Source of the DNA: CAZRNB01 sp964601355
Lineage (GTDB): Bacteria; Planctomycetota; Phycisphaerae; Sedimentisphaerales; Anaerobacaceae
NCBI GenBank assembly: GCA_964601355.1
Contig: CAZRNB010000132.1
Span: forward strand, 1-7,913
DNA: 7,913 bases
Direction of reading: 5' to 3'
Within the stretch, counting starts at the first letter, position 1, and the number at the start of each line of letters is the position of its first letter. Of this stretch, positions 1-6,254 are shown piece after piece. The notes below the pieces were generated by a model. That model saw only the letters and a program-made list of their open reading frames with translations. It was not told the origin of the DNA and ran no database searches. A program made the translations under genes and the position numbers.

Positions 1-674
1 GTAATTGTGCAATTCGAGAAGACGTATCCATAAGGCTGATGCTCAGGCGTGGCGGCTGCGGTGATATAGCCATCTTTAAGGCAGTGAATATGACACCGCT
101 CAAAAAAGGTCGTGGCTCCGCCAAATATGAAATCACAATGTCCGGCGATATAGCACTGCTCATAGTAATGCCGGCCAGTCTGGTCGAGAATCGTGTCCTG
201 CCAGCCTAAGAAGCGGCAGTTGCGAAACACGATTCGATCACCAATGACCGTGATTGCAAGAGCCTGGCCCACGGGACCGGCAGAATTCTCGAAAGTTATG
301 TTCTCGGCAGAAAAATCATCGGCCTCAATCGTAGTTGAAGGCGTGCGGAACGTGCCGATGTCTCTTCCATTCTCACCCTTAATACCTGCGTACAGGCCAA
401 AAGTCAATACAGTCGTTTCTGCGTTCTGGCCTGCAAAATGGATAAAACGCCTGGACCATGGTACGAGAATGCGCTCCTTGTAAATACCCGGCTTAATAGA
501 AATTACTACCGGTTCTGTATTGCCCTGCGGTACCGAATCCACGGCGGCCTGGACCGTCGTAAAATCACCCATACCATCCGGCTTAACGGTTATCACAGCC
601 GACGAGGAACCTGATAATGCAAGCAACGTCAGTAAATCGATAATATACGGTTTAAGCCCGTTTGCTTTTTTCAT
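1..674 (-). CDS. Secreted pectin methylesterase (pectinesterase, CE8), C-terminus cut by window edge
   Basis: Reading down from 674 gives 224 codons with no stop before the window edge, so the C-terminal part is missing. The product is recognisable as a carbohydrate esterase family 8 pectinesterase, which removes methyl esters from homogalacturonan and makes it accessible to polygalacturonases and lyases. Visible motifs are GQALAI (residues 136-141, the conserved Gln region), QDTI (159-162, with Asp160 as the expected acid/base) and DFIFGGA (181-187, with Asp181 as the expected nucleophile). These are followed by YITAAATPE, the bacterial version of the plant YITAQ stretch. The N-terminus is MKKANGL followed by a hydrophobic stretch ending near SGSSSA, a probable signal peptide. 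The start at 674 is supported by GGAAAGGG seven bases upstream. The conserved Arg/Trp of the LGRPW region expected further on lies outside the window. It is the last visible gene of the pectin cluster, separated from the upstream lyase by a repeat-filled gap. Confidence 0.93.
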   Translation of the reverse strand, partial: MKKANGLKPYIIDLLTLLALSGSSSAVITVKPDGMGDFTTVQAAVDSVPQGNTEPVVISIKPGIYKERILVPWSRRFIHFAGQNAETTVLTFGLYAGIKGENGRDIGTFRTPSTTIEADDFSAENITFENSAGPVGQALAITVIGDRIVFRNCRFLGWQDTILDQTGRHYYEQCYIAGHCDFIFGGATTFFERCHIHCLKDGYITAAATPEHQPYGYVFSNCTI

Positions 675-681
675 CTCATTG

Positions 682-689
682 CCCTTTCC
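682..689 (-). promoter_or_regulatory. Ribosome binding site of the pectin methylesterase gene
   Basis: The minus strand reads GGAAAGGG, seven bases before the ATG at 674-672. It decides between two overlapping ATGs. The ATG at 679-677 is closer to the purine tract and runs into a TGA after one codon. The ATG at 674 opens the long pectinesterase frame. Confidence 0.6.
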
Positions 690-735
690 ATATTGAAAGA
701 TGGGGCGGTACTGCTGATTCTCGATGCTGCACTGC

Positions 736-814
736 TTAAAGTGCCTAAAATTTGGAGTGACTAAAGTGCCTAAAGTTATGAATCTAAACTTTAATTTATT
801 TTAGGCACTTTAGT
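736..814. repeat. AAAGTGCCTAAA repeat cluster with a 15-bp perfect inverted pair
   Basis: Two direct units (TTAAAGTGCCTAAAA at 736-750 and ACTAAAGTGCCTAAA at 760-774) are followed by an exact reverse complement of the second unit (TTTAGGCACTTTAGT at 800-814). The two 15-base arms are separated by a 25-base AT-rich spacer (775-799), so the block could form a cruciform or an RNA hairpin. There is no T-run on either exit, so a terminator role is not supported. Similar AAAGTGNCTAAA strings recur in intergenic DNA of some environmental bacterial genomes. That last point is memory, not something shown here. Confidence 0.8.
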
Positions 815-816
815 GG

Positions 817-945
817 TCTGTCGCAGGCCAATTGATGGACGTCATTGCGAGCGAAGCGAAGCAATCTCCGTTCTTGGGAAGTGAGATTGCCACGGCCTAC
901 TACGTAGGCCTCGCAATGACAACTCCTCAAATAACATGCGACAGA
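817..945. repeat. Outer inverted repeat TCTGTCGCA...TGCGACAGA enclosing a second palindromic element
   Basis: The 9-base arm TCTGTCGCA (817-825) is exactly inverted as TGCGACAGA (937-945). Everything between them, including the CGTCATTGCGAG-type element at 841-920, sits inside this pair. Related AAAGTGCCT/AGGCACTTT-type units lie just outside on both sides (800-814 and 951-962). The likely reading is a composite repeat in which one palindromic element has inserted into another, but the arms are short and the order of events is inference. Confidence 0.6.
841..920. repeat. CGTCATTGCGAGCGAAGCGAAG palindromic intergenic repeat (REP/MITE-like)
   Basis: The element opens with GTCATTGCGA (841-850) and closes with its exact reverse complement TCGCAATGAC (911-920). 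Inside, GCAATCTC (861-868) pairs with GAGATTGC (883-890). This GTCATTGCGAGCGAAGCGAAGCAATCTC type of repeat is known to be widespread in intergenic DNA of many unrelated bacterial genomes. In the right half the stretch that would normally mirror GCGAAGCGAA is replaced by a separate perfect hairpin, GGCCTACTACGTAGGCC (894-910), with a 7-base stem and 3-base loop. No transposase is encoded, so it is a non-autonomous or passive repeat. Confidence 0.85.
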
Positions 946-950
946 GTATT

Positions 951-967
951 AGTCACTTTAGTTCACT
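951..967. repeat. Degenerate AAAGTGNCT repeat unit
   Basis: AGTCACTTTAGTTCACT belongs to the same family as the units at 736-814. Its reverse complement contains ACTAAAGTGACT, which differs at one base from ACTAAAGTGCCT at 760-771. It lies on the far side of the nested palindromic element, 36 bases downstream of the upstream lyase's stop codon (minus-strand sense). Confidence 0.55.
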
Positions 968-1003
968 ACTCGGTATCGAACATCCAGCATCGGGATTCTA
1001 CTG

Positions 1004-2857
1004 CTATTTTCGCGCATTTGGTGAATTGTAGTCGATCAATCCTGCAAGGCGGATATTAGGTCGCGGCTGCGGTGTCATATCGACACCAAGATAAAAGCCG
1101 GTGTGTGGAGGCTGATTATATGCAACATTCTGCCAGGCTATGCTCAGCCTGTACTGTGGATCATGCATCAGAGTATAAAAACGGTGTTCTGTCGGTATGG
1201 TCGTCGTATAAATACGAAGATTTTTGTTGTCGCTTGTCCTGAAAATTACCTCCTCTCGCCAGTCACCAAAAAGGTCCGCACTTAAAACAGGAGTGGCTTT
1301 CGATCCATTATTTGAAGAACAGCCCTCCGCCGTAAAAAAAGTAGCTTCTACGCTATTTTCCCAATCCCATTTGGAAATCCGGTTTTTATCTAGCAGCTCA
1401 CGAAGCAGGTCACCGTCCCACCAGATACCAAAATTGCAGCTCCGAGGTTTGGTTTCAGAAATCATCTCACCTTTACAATTGAACAAGCCGGTCGCACCAC
1501 CGCCCGCCGCCCAGCACTCACATCCCGGATAACGGGGATCGATATCAGCCGACATTCCCCTTCCCACGTCTCCGGTAGAGGGCTTGCCCCAAATCAGCTC
1601 GCCTGTCCTGACATCGGTTAAGGAAATTCCTGCCGTATCAGATGCTCTTTCATGAGGTTGAAACAGCTCCAGGCTAGGCCGGTTCGGATCAAGATCAGAC
1701 AGGTGCATGGCATCACCATGTCCCAAACCTGTCGAATAGAGTCCTTTTCCATCGTGATCAATCACACACGCTCCATATACAATTTCATCTTTTCCGTCGC
1801 CGTCAACGTCACCAACGGACAAGCTGTGATTACCTTGCCCTCTGTACTCGATATTACCTGGCGTACCATCATCGCTATCGAATGTCCATATATGCGTCAG
1901 CTCTCCGTCTCGCCAGTTCCACGCTGCCAGGACAGCACGTGTATAATAACCACGGCACATTACGAGGCTCGGTCTTTCTCCATCAACATAAGCAATACAC
2001 GCCAGAAACCTGTCAACCCTGTTTCCATAGCTATCACCCCAGTCGGAAACGTTGCCTCTGGGCGGTATGTAATCAGTTGTAAAAAGCTCTGCGCCAGTTT
2101 GACCGTCAAATATGGTGAGATACTCCGGTCCCTGCAGGATATAACCTCCCGAATTACGATAATCCGCATTCGGATCGCCGATCACTTTGCCTTTCCCGTC
2201 GATTGTCCCATCCGCTGTTTTACATGCAACCTCGGCTTTGCCGTCACCATCAAGGTCATAAACCATAAACTGTGTATAATGAGCGCCTTCACGAATGTTT
2301 CTTCCTAAATTGATTCGCCAAAGAAAAGTCCCATCCAGCTTGTAGGCTTCAAGTATCGGCTCGGTCGTCACCCCACTTTGTGCATTATCGCGGCCCCTGC
2401 CAACCTGATGCAATACAACCTCGAACTGGCCGTCTCCATCCAAATCTCCGACTGATGCGTCGTTTGGGGCATAGCTCTGGGGAGTTTGAAGAGGAATTGA
2501 GAGATAATTCTGGCTCCAAACTTTTGCCGGCGCAGAAGGCTCACCCTCCAAACCATTAACAACCGCTCGAACTATATATGCGGCACCTTCAATTCCGTTG
2601 TTGTCCACTATGTTGGTGGAGTCTTTTATCGGCCCATTATTAACACGGGTATTATCTCTATAGACGTTGAAGGTAATATTGTTAGGATCAGTTCCGAGCA
2701 GCCGCCAGCCTACATAAATCCTGCCTTCGCCCAGATCGACCGCAACCGCTCCGCGTCCAAGATTTTCCATCTGCCTTTGCGCATATATCGATTCTGTCAA
2801 AAAAAGTATCAGACCGAAAATGATAAACACTTTCATCCGACACATAGATTTCACCAT
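1004..2857 (-). CDS. Secreted rhamnogalacturonan lyase, PL11 (YesW-type)
   Basis: The 617-residue product is a polysaccharide lyase family 11 rhamnogalacturonan lyase, predicted to cleave the rhamnogalacturonan-I backbone by beta-elimination outside the cytoplasm. A signal peptide (MKVFIIFGLILFLTESIYA, cleavage near residue 26) is followed directly by the family's N-terminal module, with LGRGAVAVDL at 33-42 and GWRLLGTDP at 50-58. An FG-GAP-like beta-propeller follows. It has Ca-binding type loops DLDGDG at 138-143 and 201-206, DVDGDG at 350-355, and later DLDPNRP, DIDPRYPG and DLFGDWREE. The family hallmarks CKTADGT (212-218) and CRGYYTR (301-307) are intact, as are WWDGDLLRELLD and HDPQYRLSIAWQN. 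Length matches the single-domain family and there is no extra module. The start at 2857 has AAAGGTG seven bases upstream; Met8 (2836) is a possible alternative. A 145-base repeat-bearing gap separates it from the PQQ-like gene. Confidence 0.93.
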   Translation of the reverse strand: MVKSMCRMKVFIIFGLILFLTESIYAQRQMENLGRGAVAVDLGEGRIYVGWRLLGTDPNNITFNVYRDNTRVNNGPIKDSTNIVDNNGIEGAAYIVRAVVNGLEGEPSAPAKVWSQNYLSIPLQTPQSYAPNDASVGDLDGDGQFEVVLHQVGRGRDNAQSGVTTEPILEAYKLDGTFLWRINLGRNIREGAHYTQFMVYDLDGDGKAEVACKTADGTIDGKGKVIGDPNADYRNSGGYILQGPEYLTIFDGQTGAELFTTDYIPPRGNVSDWGDSYGNRVDRFLACIAYVDGERPSLVMCRGYYTRAVLAAWNWRDGELTHIWTFDSDDGTPGNIEYRGQGNHSLSVGDVDGDGKDEIVYGACVIDHDGKGLYSTGLGHGDAMHLSDLDPNRPSLELFQPHERASDTAGISLTDVRTGELIWGKPSTGDVGRGMSADIDPRYPGCECWAAGGGATGLFNCKGEMISETKPRSCNFGIWWDGDLLRELLDKNRISKWDWENSVEATFFTAEGCSSNNGSKATPVLSADLFGDWREEVIFRTSDNKNLRIYTTTIPTEHRFYTLMHDPQYRLSIAWQNVAYNQPPHTGFYLGVDMTPQPRPNIRLAGLIDYNSPNARK

Positions 2858-2894
2858 ATCTTTTCACCTTTCTAGTATTATGATTTCGATAACG

Positions 2895-2987
2895 TACCGC
2901 TCCCTTACGGTCGCGGCTCAGTTATCCTTCGTCCTTCGTTCATCGTCTCTCATCCATCGTCTTACCGCTCCCTTACGGTCGCGGCTC
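2895..2987. repeat. Two exact 25-bp direct repeats (core CCGCTCCCTTACGGTCGCGG), 68 bp apart
   Basis: The copies lie at 2895-2919 and 2963-2987 and match at all 25 bases. Each contains ACCG followed after eight bases by CGGT, a short imperfect stem. Between them lies a pyrimidine-rich stretch on the plus strand (purine-rich on the coding strand). The pair sits in the gap between the PQQ-like gene and the YesW-type lyase. I have the impression that ACCGCTCCCTTACGGTCGCGG is a recurrent intergenic repeat in planctomycete genomes, but cannot confirm this here. Confidence 0.9.
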
Positions 2988-3000
2988 TGTCTCCTATCTT
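2922..3000 (-). repeat. Purine-rich low-complexity tract downstream of the PQQ-like gene
   Basis: On the coding strand this region contains AGGAGACAGA (2995-2986), then GACGATGGATGAGAGACGATG, then ACGAAGGACG (2939-2930). The 10-base strings AGGAGACAGA and ACGAAGGACG occur again at the 5' end of the PQQ-like gene (4266-4257 and 4243-4234). It overlaps the second 25-base repeat, so the gap is a mosaic of two repeat families. Confidence 0.6.
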
Positions 3001-3002
3001 CT

Positions 3003-4256
3003 TTATTTAATGCCGATACAAAAAAGATGCTTGTCGCCGCGAAGGAATATCCGGCCCTGACTGATAGCGAGCGAAGAATAGGTTTTTTCTCCAGTCTCAT
3101 TTTGTGCGACTCGCTCAAACTTTACGCCGGGCTTTATCACATTTACCACGCCATCATCGTTTAGGAAATAGACAAGTCCGTTGGCGGAAACGGGTGAGGA
3201 ATGATGCCTGCCCAGTTTTTCCTGCCAGAGGACCTTGCCGGTAGCAGCTTCGCAGCAAAACGCCAAGTCAGAGGAATTATTGACGGTCAGCAGGTAATCA
3301 CCTTCGACAATCGGCGACGGCACAGACGGCACGCCCTCGGTTGTGCGCCAGGGGATATGAGATTGCGTGACATTTCCGCTGCCATCGGGCTTTATCGCCA
3401 GGAGATGACGCTGGGGAAAGCTGCTGCTTATAAATACAAGTCCTGCTTTTTCGCTATAAGCCGGCGTGGCCAGGAATTCTTCTGAAGGCCCGTCAATAAT
3501 CCAAAGGAGCGAGCCGTCATCGGGATTATAGCCGGCTACATTTTTATTGCCGCAGAAAACCATCTGGATTCGCCCGGCCATCTGATGGATAAAAGGTGTG
3601 CTGTAACTTAAAGTCTTGTTTTCCAGCGGGATTTTCCAAATAGTGCGACCATCGTCACGGCTGACGGCCACTACGCATGAATCGCCCTTGCTGGAACAAT
3701 TAAGAATAACCTTATCCTTGTACAAGACGGGTGAGCTGCAAAAACCATGCGGACTGTTGAAAGTGCCGGGTCGAACCAGCCAAAGCTGCCTGCTGGAGAA
3801 ATCATACGCGGCAGCAACCACATCATTGACATCAAGAAAAGAGACATAGACTTTCTCGCCGTCAGTCGCCGGCGTACTGGATGCGAAACTATTCTCGGAT
3901 TGTTTGCGTTCCAGCGGCGCACGCAGGACAGTTTGCTGCCACACAATTTCGCCGGATTTACGGTCGAAACAAAGCAGCACCCGCTCCTCTTTCTCCGGTA
4001 TTGCAGTAACCGTAAAGACACGGTCACCCCAGACAATCGGCGAGGCATGGCCGGCACCAGGGACAGCGGTTTTCCATAAGATATTGGTTGACGCATCCCA
4101 CTTAGCAGGCACATCCTTTTCAAGACTTATGCCGTCGCCTCGCGGGCCGCGCCAGCCGGGCCAATCCTCGGCTCGCGCCAAATTCGCGAAAACAAACAAT
4201 ACAAAAACAATCAAACGAATTATACTTGTACCTCGTCCTTCGTCCCTTGTTATCAT
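3003..4256 (-). CDS. Secreted PQQ-like beta-propeller (WD40-like/BamB-type fold) protein
   Basis: The 417-residue product has a signal peptide (residues 11-29, cleavage after ARA) followed by DWPGWRGPRGDG (31-42), the start typical of secreted PQQ-like repeat proteins of Planctomycetes and Verrucomicrobia. Repeated blade-like units follow: ILWKTAVPG (59-67), GDRVFTVTA, CFDRKSGEIVWQQ (96-108), AVSRDDGRTIWKIPL, YNPDDGSLLWIIDG (243-256), EAATGKVLWQEKL (336-348) and DDGVVNVI. The D-x-x-x/D-G-x-x-x-W spacing is that of PQQ_2 propeller blades. Such proteins are often labelled BamB-like, but true BamB function or PQQ binding cannot be claimed. A scaffold or sugar-binding role in the pectin cluster is only inference. 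The start at 4256 has AGGAG five bases upstream. The leading residues ITRDEGRG come from a low-complexity DNA repeat, and the gene is flanked by that repeat on both sides. Confidence 0.88.
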   Translation of the reverse strand: MITRDEGRGTSIIRLIVFVLFVFANLARAEDWPGWRGPRGDGISLEKDVPAKWDASTNILWKTAVPGAGHASPIVWGDRVFTVTAIPEKEERVLLCFDRKSGEIVWQQTVLRAPLERKQSENSFASSTPATDGEKVYVSFLDVNDVVAAAYDFSSRQLWLVRPGTFNSPHGFCSSPVLYKDKVILNCSSKGDSCVVAVSRDDGRTIWKIPLENKTLSYSTPFIHQMAGRIQMVFCGNKNVAGYNPDDGSLLWIIDGPSEEFLATPAYSEKAGLVFISSSFPQRHLLAIKPDGSGNVTQSHIPWRTTEGVPSVPSPIVEGDYLLTVNNSSDLAFCCEAATGKVLWQEKLGRHHSSPVSANGLVYFLNDDGVVNVIKPGVKFERVAQNETGEKTYSSLAISQGRIFLRGDKHLFCIGIK

Positions 4257-4282
4257 TCTGTCTCCTGTATTCTGTATTCTAC
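4233..4282 (-). repeat. Purine-rich low-complexity repeat spanning the PQQ-like gene's RBS and start codon
   Basis: The coding strand reads GTAGAATACAGAATACAGGAG, then ACAGA, then the ATG at 4256, and continues within the gene as GGGACGAAGGACGAGG. AGAATACAGAATACAGG is an internal tandem. The tract supplies the Shine-Dalgarno AGGAG (4266-4262) and codons 1 to about 9. It shares AGGAGACAGA and ACGAAGGACG with the tract after the same gene (2986-2995, 2930-2939). Confidence 0.65.
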
Positions 4283-4299
4283 AATTCTTAAATATTTTC

Positions 4300-6213
4300 C
4301 TACGGCCTGACCCCCAGATAATAACTTGTCATCGGATAATGAGAATAACCCATAGACCGGTGCGTGACATCATTGCGATATAGAGGGTCCTGCATGAGGC
4401 ACACTCGGCGATCAGCAGCGGGAATAATAGTAGTGTATATGCGCAATTCACCGTTGGAGTAAGTGACGATCTCCTCTCGCCAGTCGCCGAGTATATCTGC
4501 TATCTGCTGAATGTTTCCAACGATATTACTCAAAACATCGCCTTTCCATTTGGCAAGCCTGCCTCTATTATAAATCTCCCGCAGAAGGTCAGCATCCCAC
4601 CAAACCAAAAAATTCTGGGGCGGAGCAGGCTCATCTATTTTTTGGCCTTTGGACGTGTAATAATGTCTCCCTCCGGCGCACTCCATGCCCGGGTAATTGG
4701 GGTCGATGTCACCGACGATAGTTTGTGTGATTTCGTCGTCCCCGCTGGCAACGGTAATACCAAAGATGAGATTACCGCTGCGTGCATCCCACAGGCTGGC
4801 TCCGTTATGAGGATGCGGATCCTCAAAAATATACCATATTTCCAGGCCGGGATGTTCCGGATCAATATCGCCCAGATAGAACCTGTCTCCATGTCCATAA
4901 CCGGTGCTCCATAAAGTTTTGCCGTTATTGTCGATCGCAATGGAACCGTTGAGAATCTCATCGCAGCCGTCGCCATCAATGTCTGCTGTTTTAATGCTGT
5001 GCTGGCCTTGTCCATGATACAAAAAAGGCGCTTTCTCGTTGCTCCACCGCCAGACCTTGCGGAGTTTTTTCTTTTCAAGCACATAAGCATCTATCTTCAT
5101 CAAGCCGTAGATACCTCGTATGGCCAGCACTGCCGGCGTCTTGCCGTCCAGATATGCCACGCCCATCATGTGCCTGCTCGCCCTGTTGCCGGTACGGTCG
5201 CCCCAATCCTGGACCCTGCTAAGCTCAATCCAATCGACCTTGTCGATTTCCTTGCCCGTCTGACCGTCATAAACAGCAAGGTATTCCGGTGCATCAATAA
5301 GAAAGCCTGTTTTTCCGCTGGGCAGCATTTCCTCCTGCGTGGCCGCATACGTTGATGTCCGCAGACATACCTCTGCTTTATTGTCACCATCGAGATCGCG
5401 AACAACCATAGGCGTCCACCATATACCCATATCAACGTTCCAGCCCAGGTCGATACGCCACATAAATTCGCCGGTCTTTCCATTGTAGCCATCGTACTTG
5501 TAGGAGCCCCTGTTTGGGCCGGTTCTGCCTGGATCCTTACCTCCACCCGGATGCTTTACAACGAAATCATATACGCCGTCGCCGTCCAGATCGCCGATGC
5601 CGACAATAGCTGCTCCACGGACATCGTCTTTAAGCTTGATGGCTTTGTACTGCTGCACCGGCGGATTTGCCGAAAGCTCAGCTCGTTCCGAGGCTTCCTG
5701 CTCCTGACCTTTAACGACCGGCCTTACCCACCAGGTGTTGGCCTTTTCCAGGGGCGCCTTGTCATCCACATAGTCTGTGGTTTTCTTGACAGGCTCAGCG
5801 TTCAGCTTCATCGCGGCTGCGCCTTCGGTCGAGCGATAAACATTAAAGGCAATATCTTCGGGGTCGCTCTTAAGCAGACGCCAGCCTAAGTAAATCTTTC
5901 CACCTTCAATGGTCACAGCCGTCATCCCACGATTCAGCTTCTCTTCAATACGCTGCTCAGCCCAGCCTAATATTGCATTCGGATCATACAGCGGGTCCAC
6001 CGTGTAAAAGCCACGATTCGGCAGTATCTCCTCCGCAGCCGCCCTCAGCCTCCGCTCGTTACTATCAGGCGGCCTATTTCCGTCTGAGAATAACTGCCTT
6101 GGTTCTATTTGATTTTGTGCACTTGCCAAAGAGCCGCCAAGAGGTGGGCAAGCAAGTATGCAAACCAACACCACTCTAAGTGTATTTATATTGATCATAA
6201 TTGATTGTTTCAT
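4300..6213 (-). CDS. Secreted rhamnogalacturonan lyase-like protein, divergent PL11 type
   Basis: From the ATG at 6213 the product has 637 residues. It shares the PL11 layout with the neighbour at 1004-2857: GGKIYLGWRLLKSDPEDIAFNVYR (104-127) at the N-terminal module, then propeller loops DLDGDG (208-213), DLDGDN (273-278), DIDGDG (411-416), DIDPEHPG (449-456), DIDPNYPG (502-509), GDWREE and a C-terminal DPLYRND...SYYLGV. The expected activity is rhamnogalacturonan-I backbone cleavage. It differs in three ways. The CKTADGT motif is replaced by CLRTSTYA (283-290). CRGYYTR is replaced by IRGIYGL (365-371). About 60 residues (33-95, charged, partly helical-looking) lie between the signal peptide (cleavage near ASA, 30-32) and the first family motif. 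A different subfamily, substrate or exo/endo mode is therefore possible. It lies 41 bases after the GH28 gene and 43 before the PQQ-like gene, as in an operon. Confidence 0.88.
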   Translation of the reverse strand: MKQSIMININTLRVVLVCILACPPLGGSLASAQNQIEPRQLFSDGNRPPDSNERRLRAAAEEILPNRGFYTVDPLYDPNAILGWAEQRIEEKLNRGMTAVTIEGGKIYLGWRLLKSDPEDIAFNVYRSTEGAAAMKLNAEPVKKTTDYVDDKAPLEKANTWWVRPVVKGQEQEASERAELSANPPVQQYKAIKLKDDVRGAAIVGIGDLDGDGVYDFVVKHPGGGKDPGRTGPNRGSYKYDGYNGKTGEFMWRIDLGWNVDMGIWWTPMVVRDLDGDNKAEVCLRTSTYAATQEEMLPSGKTGFLIDAPEYLAVYDGQTGKEIDKVDWIELSRVQDWGDRTGNRASRHMMGVAYLDGKTPAVLAIRGIYGLMKIDAYVLEKKKLRKVWRWSNEKAPFLYHGQGQHSIKTADIDGDGCDEILNGSIAIDNNGKTLWSTGYGHGDRFYLGDIDPEHPGLEIWYIFEDPHPHNGASLWDARSGNLIFGITVASGDDEITQTIVGDIDPNYPGMECAGGRHYYTSKGQKIDEPAPPQNFLVWWDADLLREIYNRGRLAKWKGDVLSNIVGNIQQIADILGDWREEIVTYSNGELRIYTTIIPAADRRVCLMQDPLYRNDVTHRSMGYSHYPMTSYYLGVRP

Positions 6214-6221
6214 ATTCAATG

Positions 6222-6226
6222 CTCCT
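6222..6226 (-). promoter_or_regulatory. Ribosome binding site that fixes the PL11-like start at 6213
   Basis: The minus strand reads ATAGGAGCATTGAATATG. AGGAG lies eight bases before the ATG at 6213-6211 but only two before the upstream in-frame TTG at 6219-6217. The spacing favours the ATG and makes the protein two residues shorter than a longest-frame call would give. Confidence 0.75.
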
Positions 6227-6254
6227 ATGAATAAATGCGGATGTATCCACCCTG

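Larger units (their letters stand above)
680..1003. other. Repeat-filled intergenic region between PL11 lyase and pectin methylesterase
   Basis: This 324-base stretch lies between the stop of the upstream lyase gene (1004) and the start region of the pectinesterase. I see no credible protein-coding gene in it. It holds the pectinesterase ribosome binding site at its low-coordinate end, three AAAGTGCCTAAA-type units at 736-814, a nested palindromic element at 817-945, and a degenerate AGTCACTTTAGTTCACT unit at 951-967. No stem followed by a T-run is present on the minus strand, so there is no convincing intrinsic terminator after the lyase gene. The pectinesterase may be cotranscribed with the genes upstream or may have its own promoter here. 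I could not identify a clear -35/-10 pair. Confidence 0.7.

Noticed and set aside
671..679. Two-codon upstream frame ATG-AGA-TGA overlapping the pectinesterase start
   Set aside because: It could in principle couple translation, but such short overlaps arise easily by chance and nothing else supports a regulatory leader peptide.
760..814. Inverted repeat considered as an intrinsic terminator of the lyase gene
   Set aside because: The stem is AT-rich, the loop is 25 bases, and no T-run follows on the minus strand. It is also about 190 bases past the stop codon.
832..1059. Plus-strand 75-codon frame in the repeat-filled gap
   Set aside because: Most of it is the palindromic repeat translated (IASEAKQSPF is a well-known artefact of this repeat), and it runs into the lyase gene on the opposite strand.
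1652..2308. Long plus-strand open frame of 218 codons opposite the YesW-type lyase
   Set aside because: It lies wholly antisense to a gene with clear family motifs, and its translation shows no domain or coherent composition. It is a shadow frame.
2918..3118. Minus-strand 66-codon frame with a DRRQSRDRKGAVRRW-like charged sequence
   Set aside because: It overlaps the 3' end of the PQQ-like gene in another frame, and its C-terminal half is a translation of intergenic repeats, not a protein family.
6145..6160. Possible lipobox (CILAC, residues 18-22) in the divergent lyase's signal peptide
   Set aside because: The residue before Ala-Cys is Leu, which fits a lipobox poorly, while an ASA|Q signal peptidase I site follows at residues 30-32.
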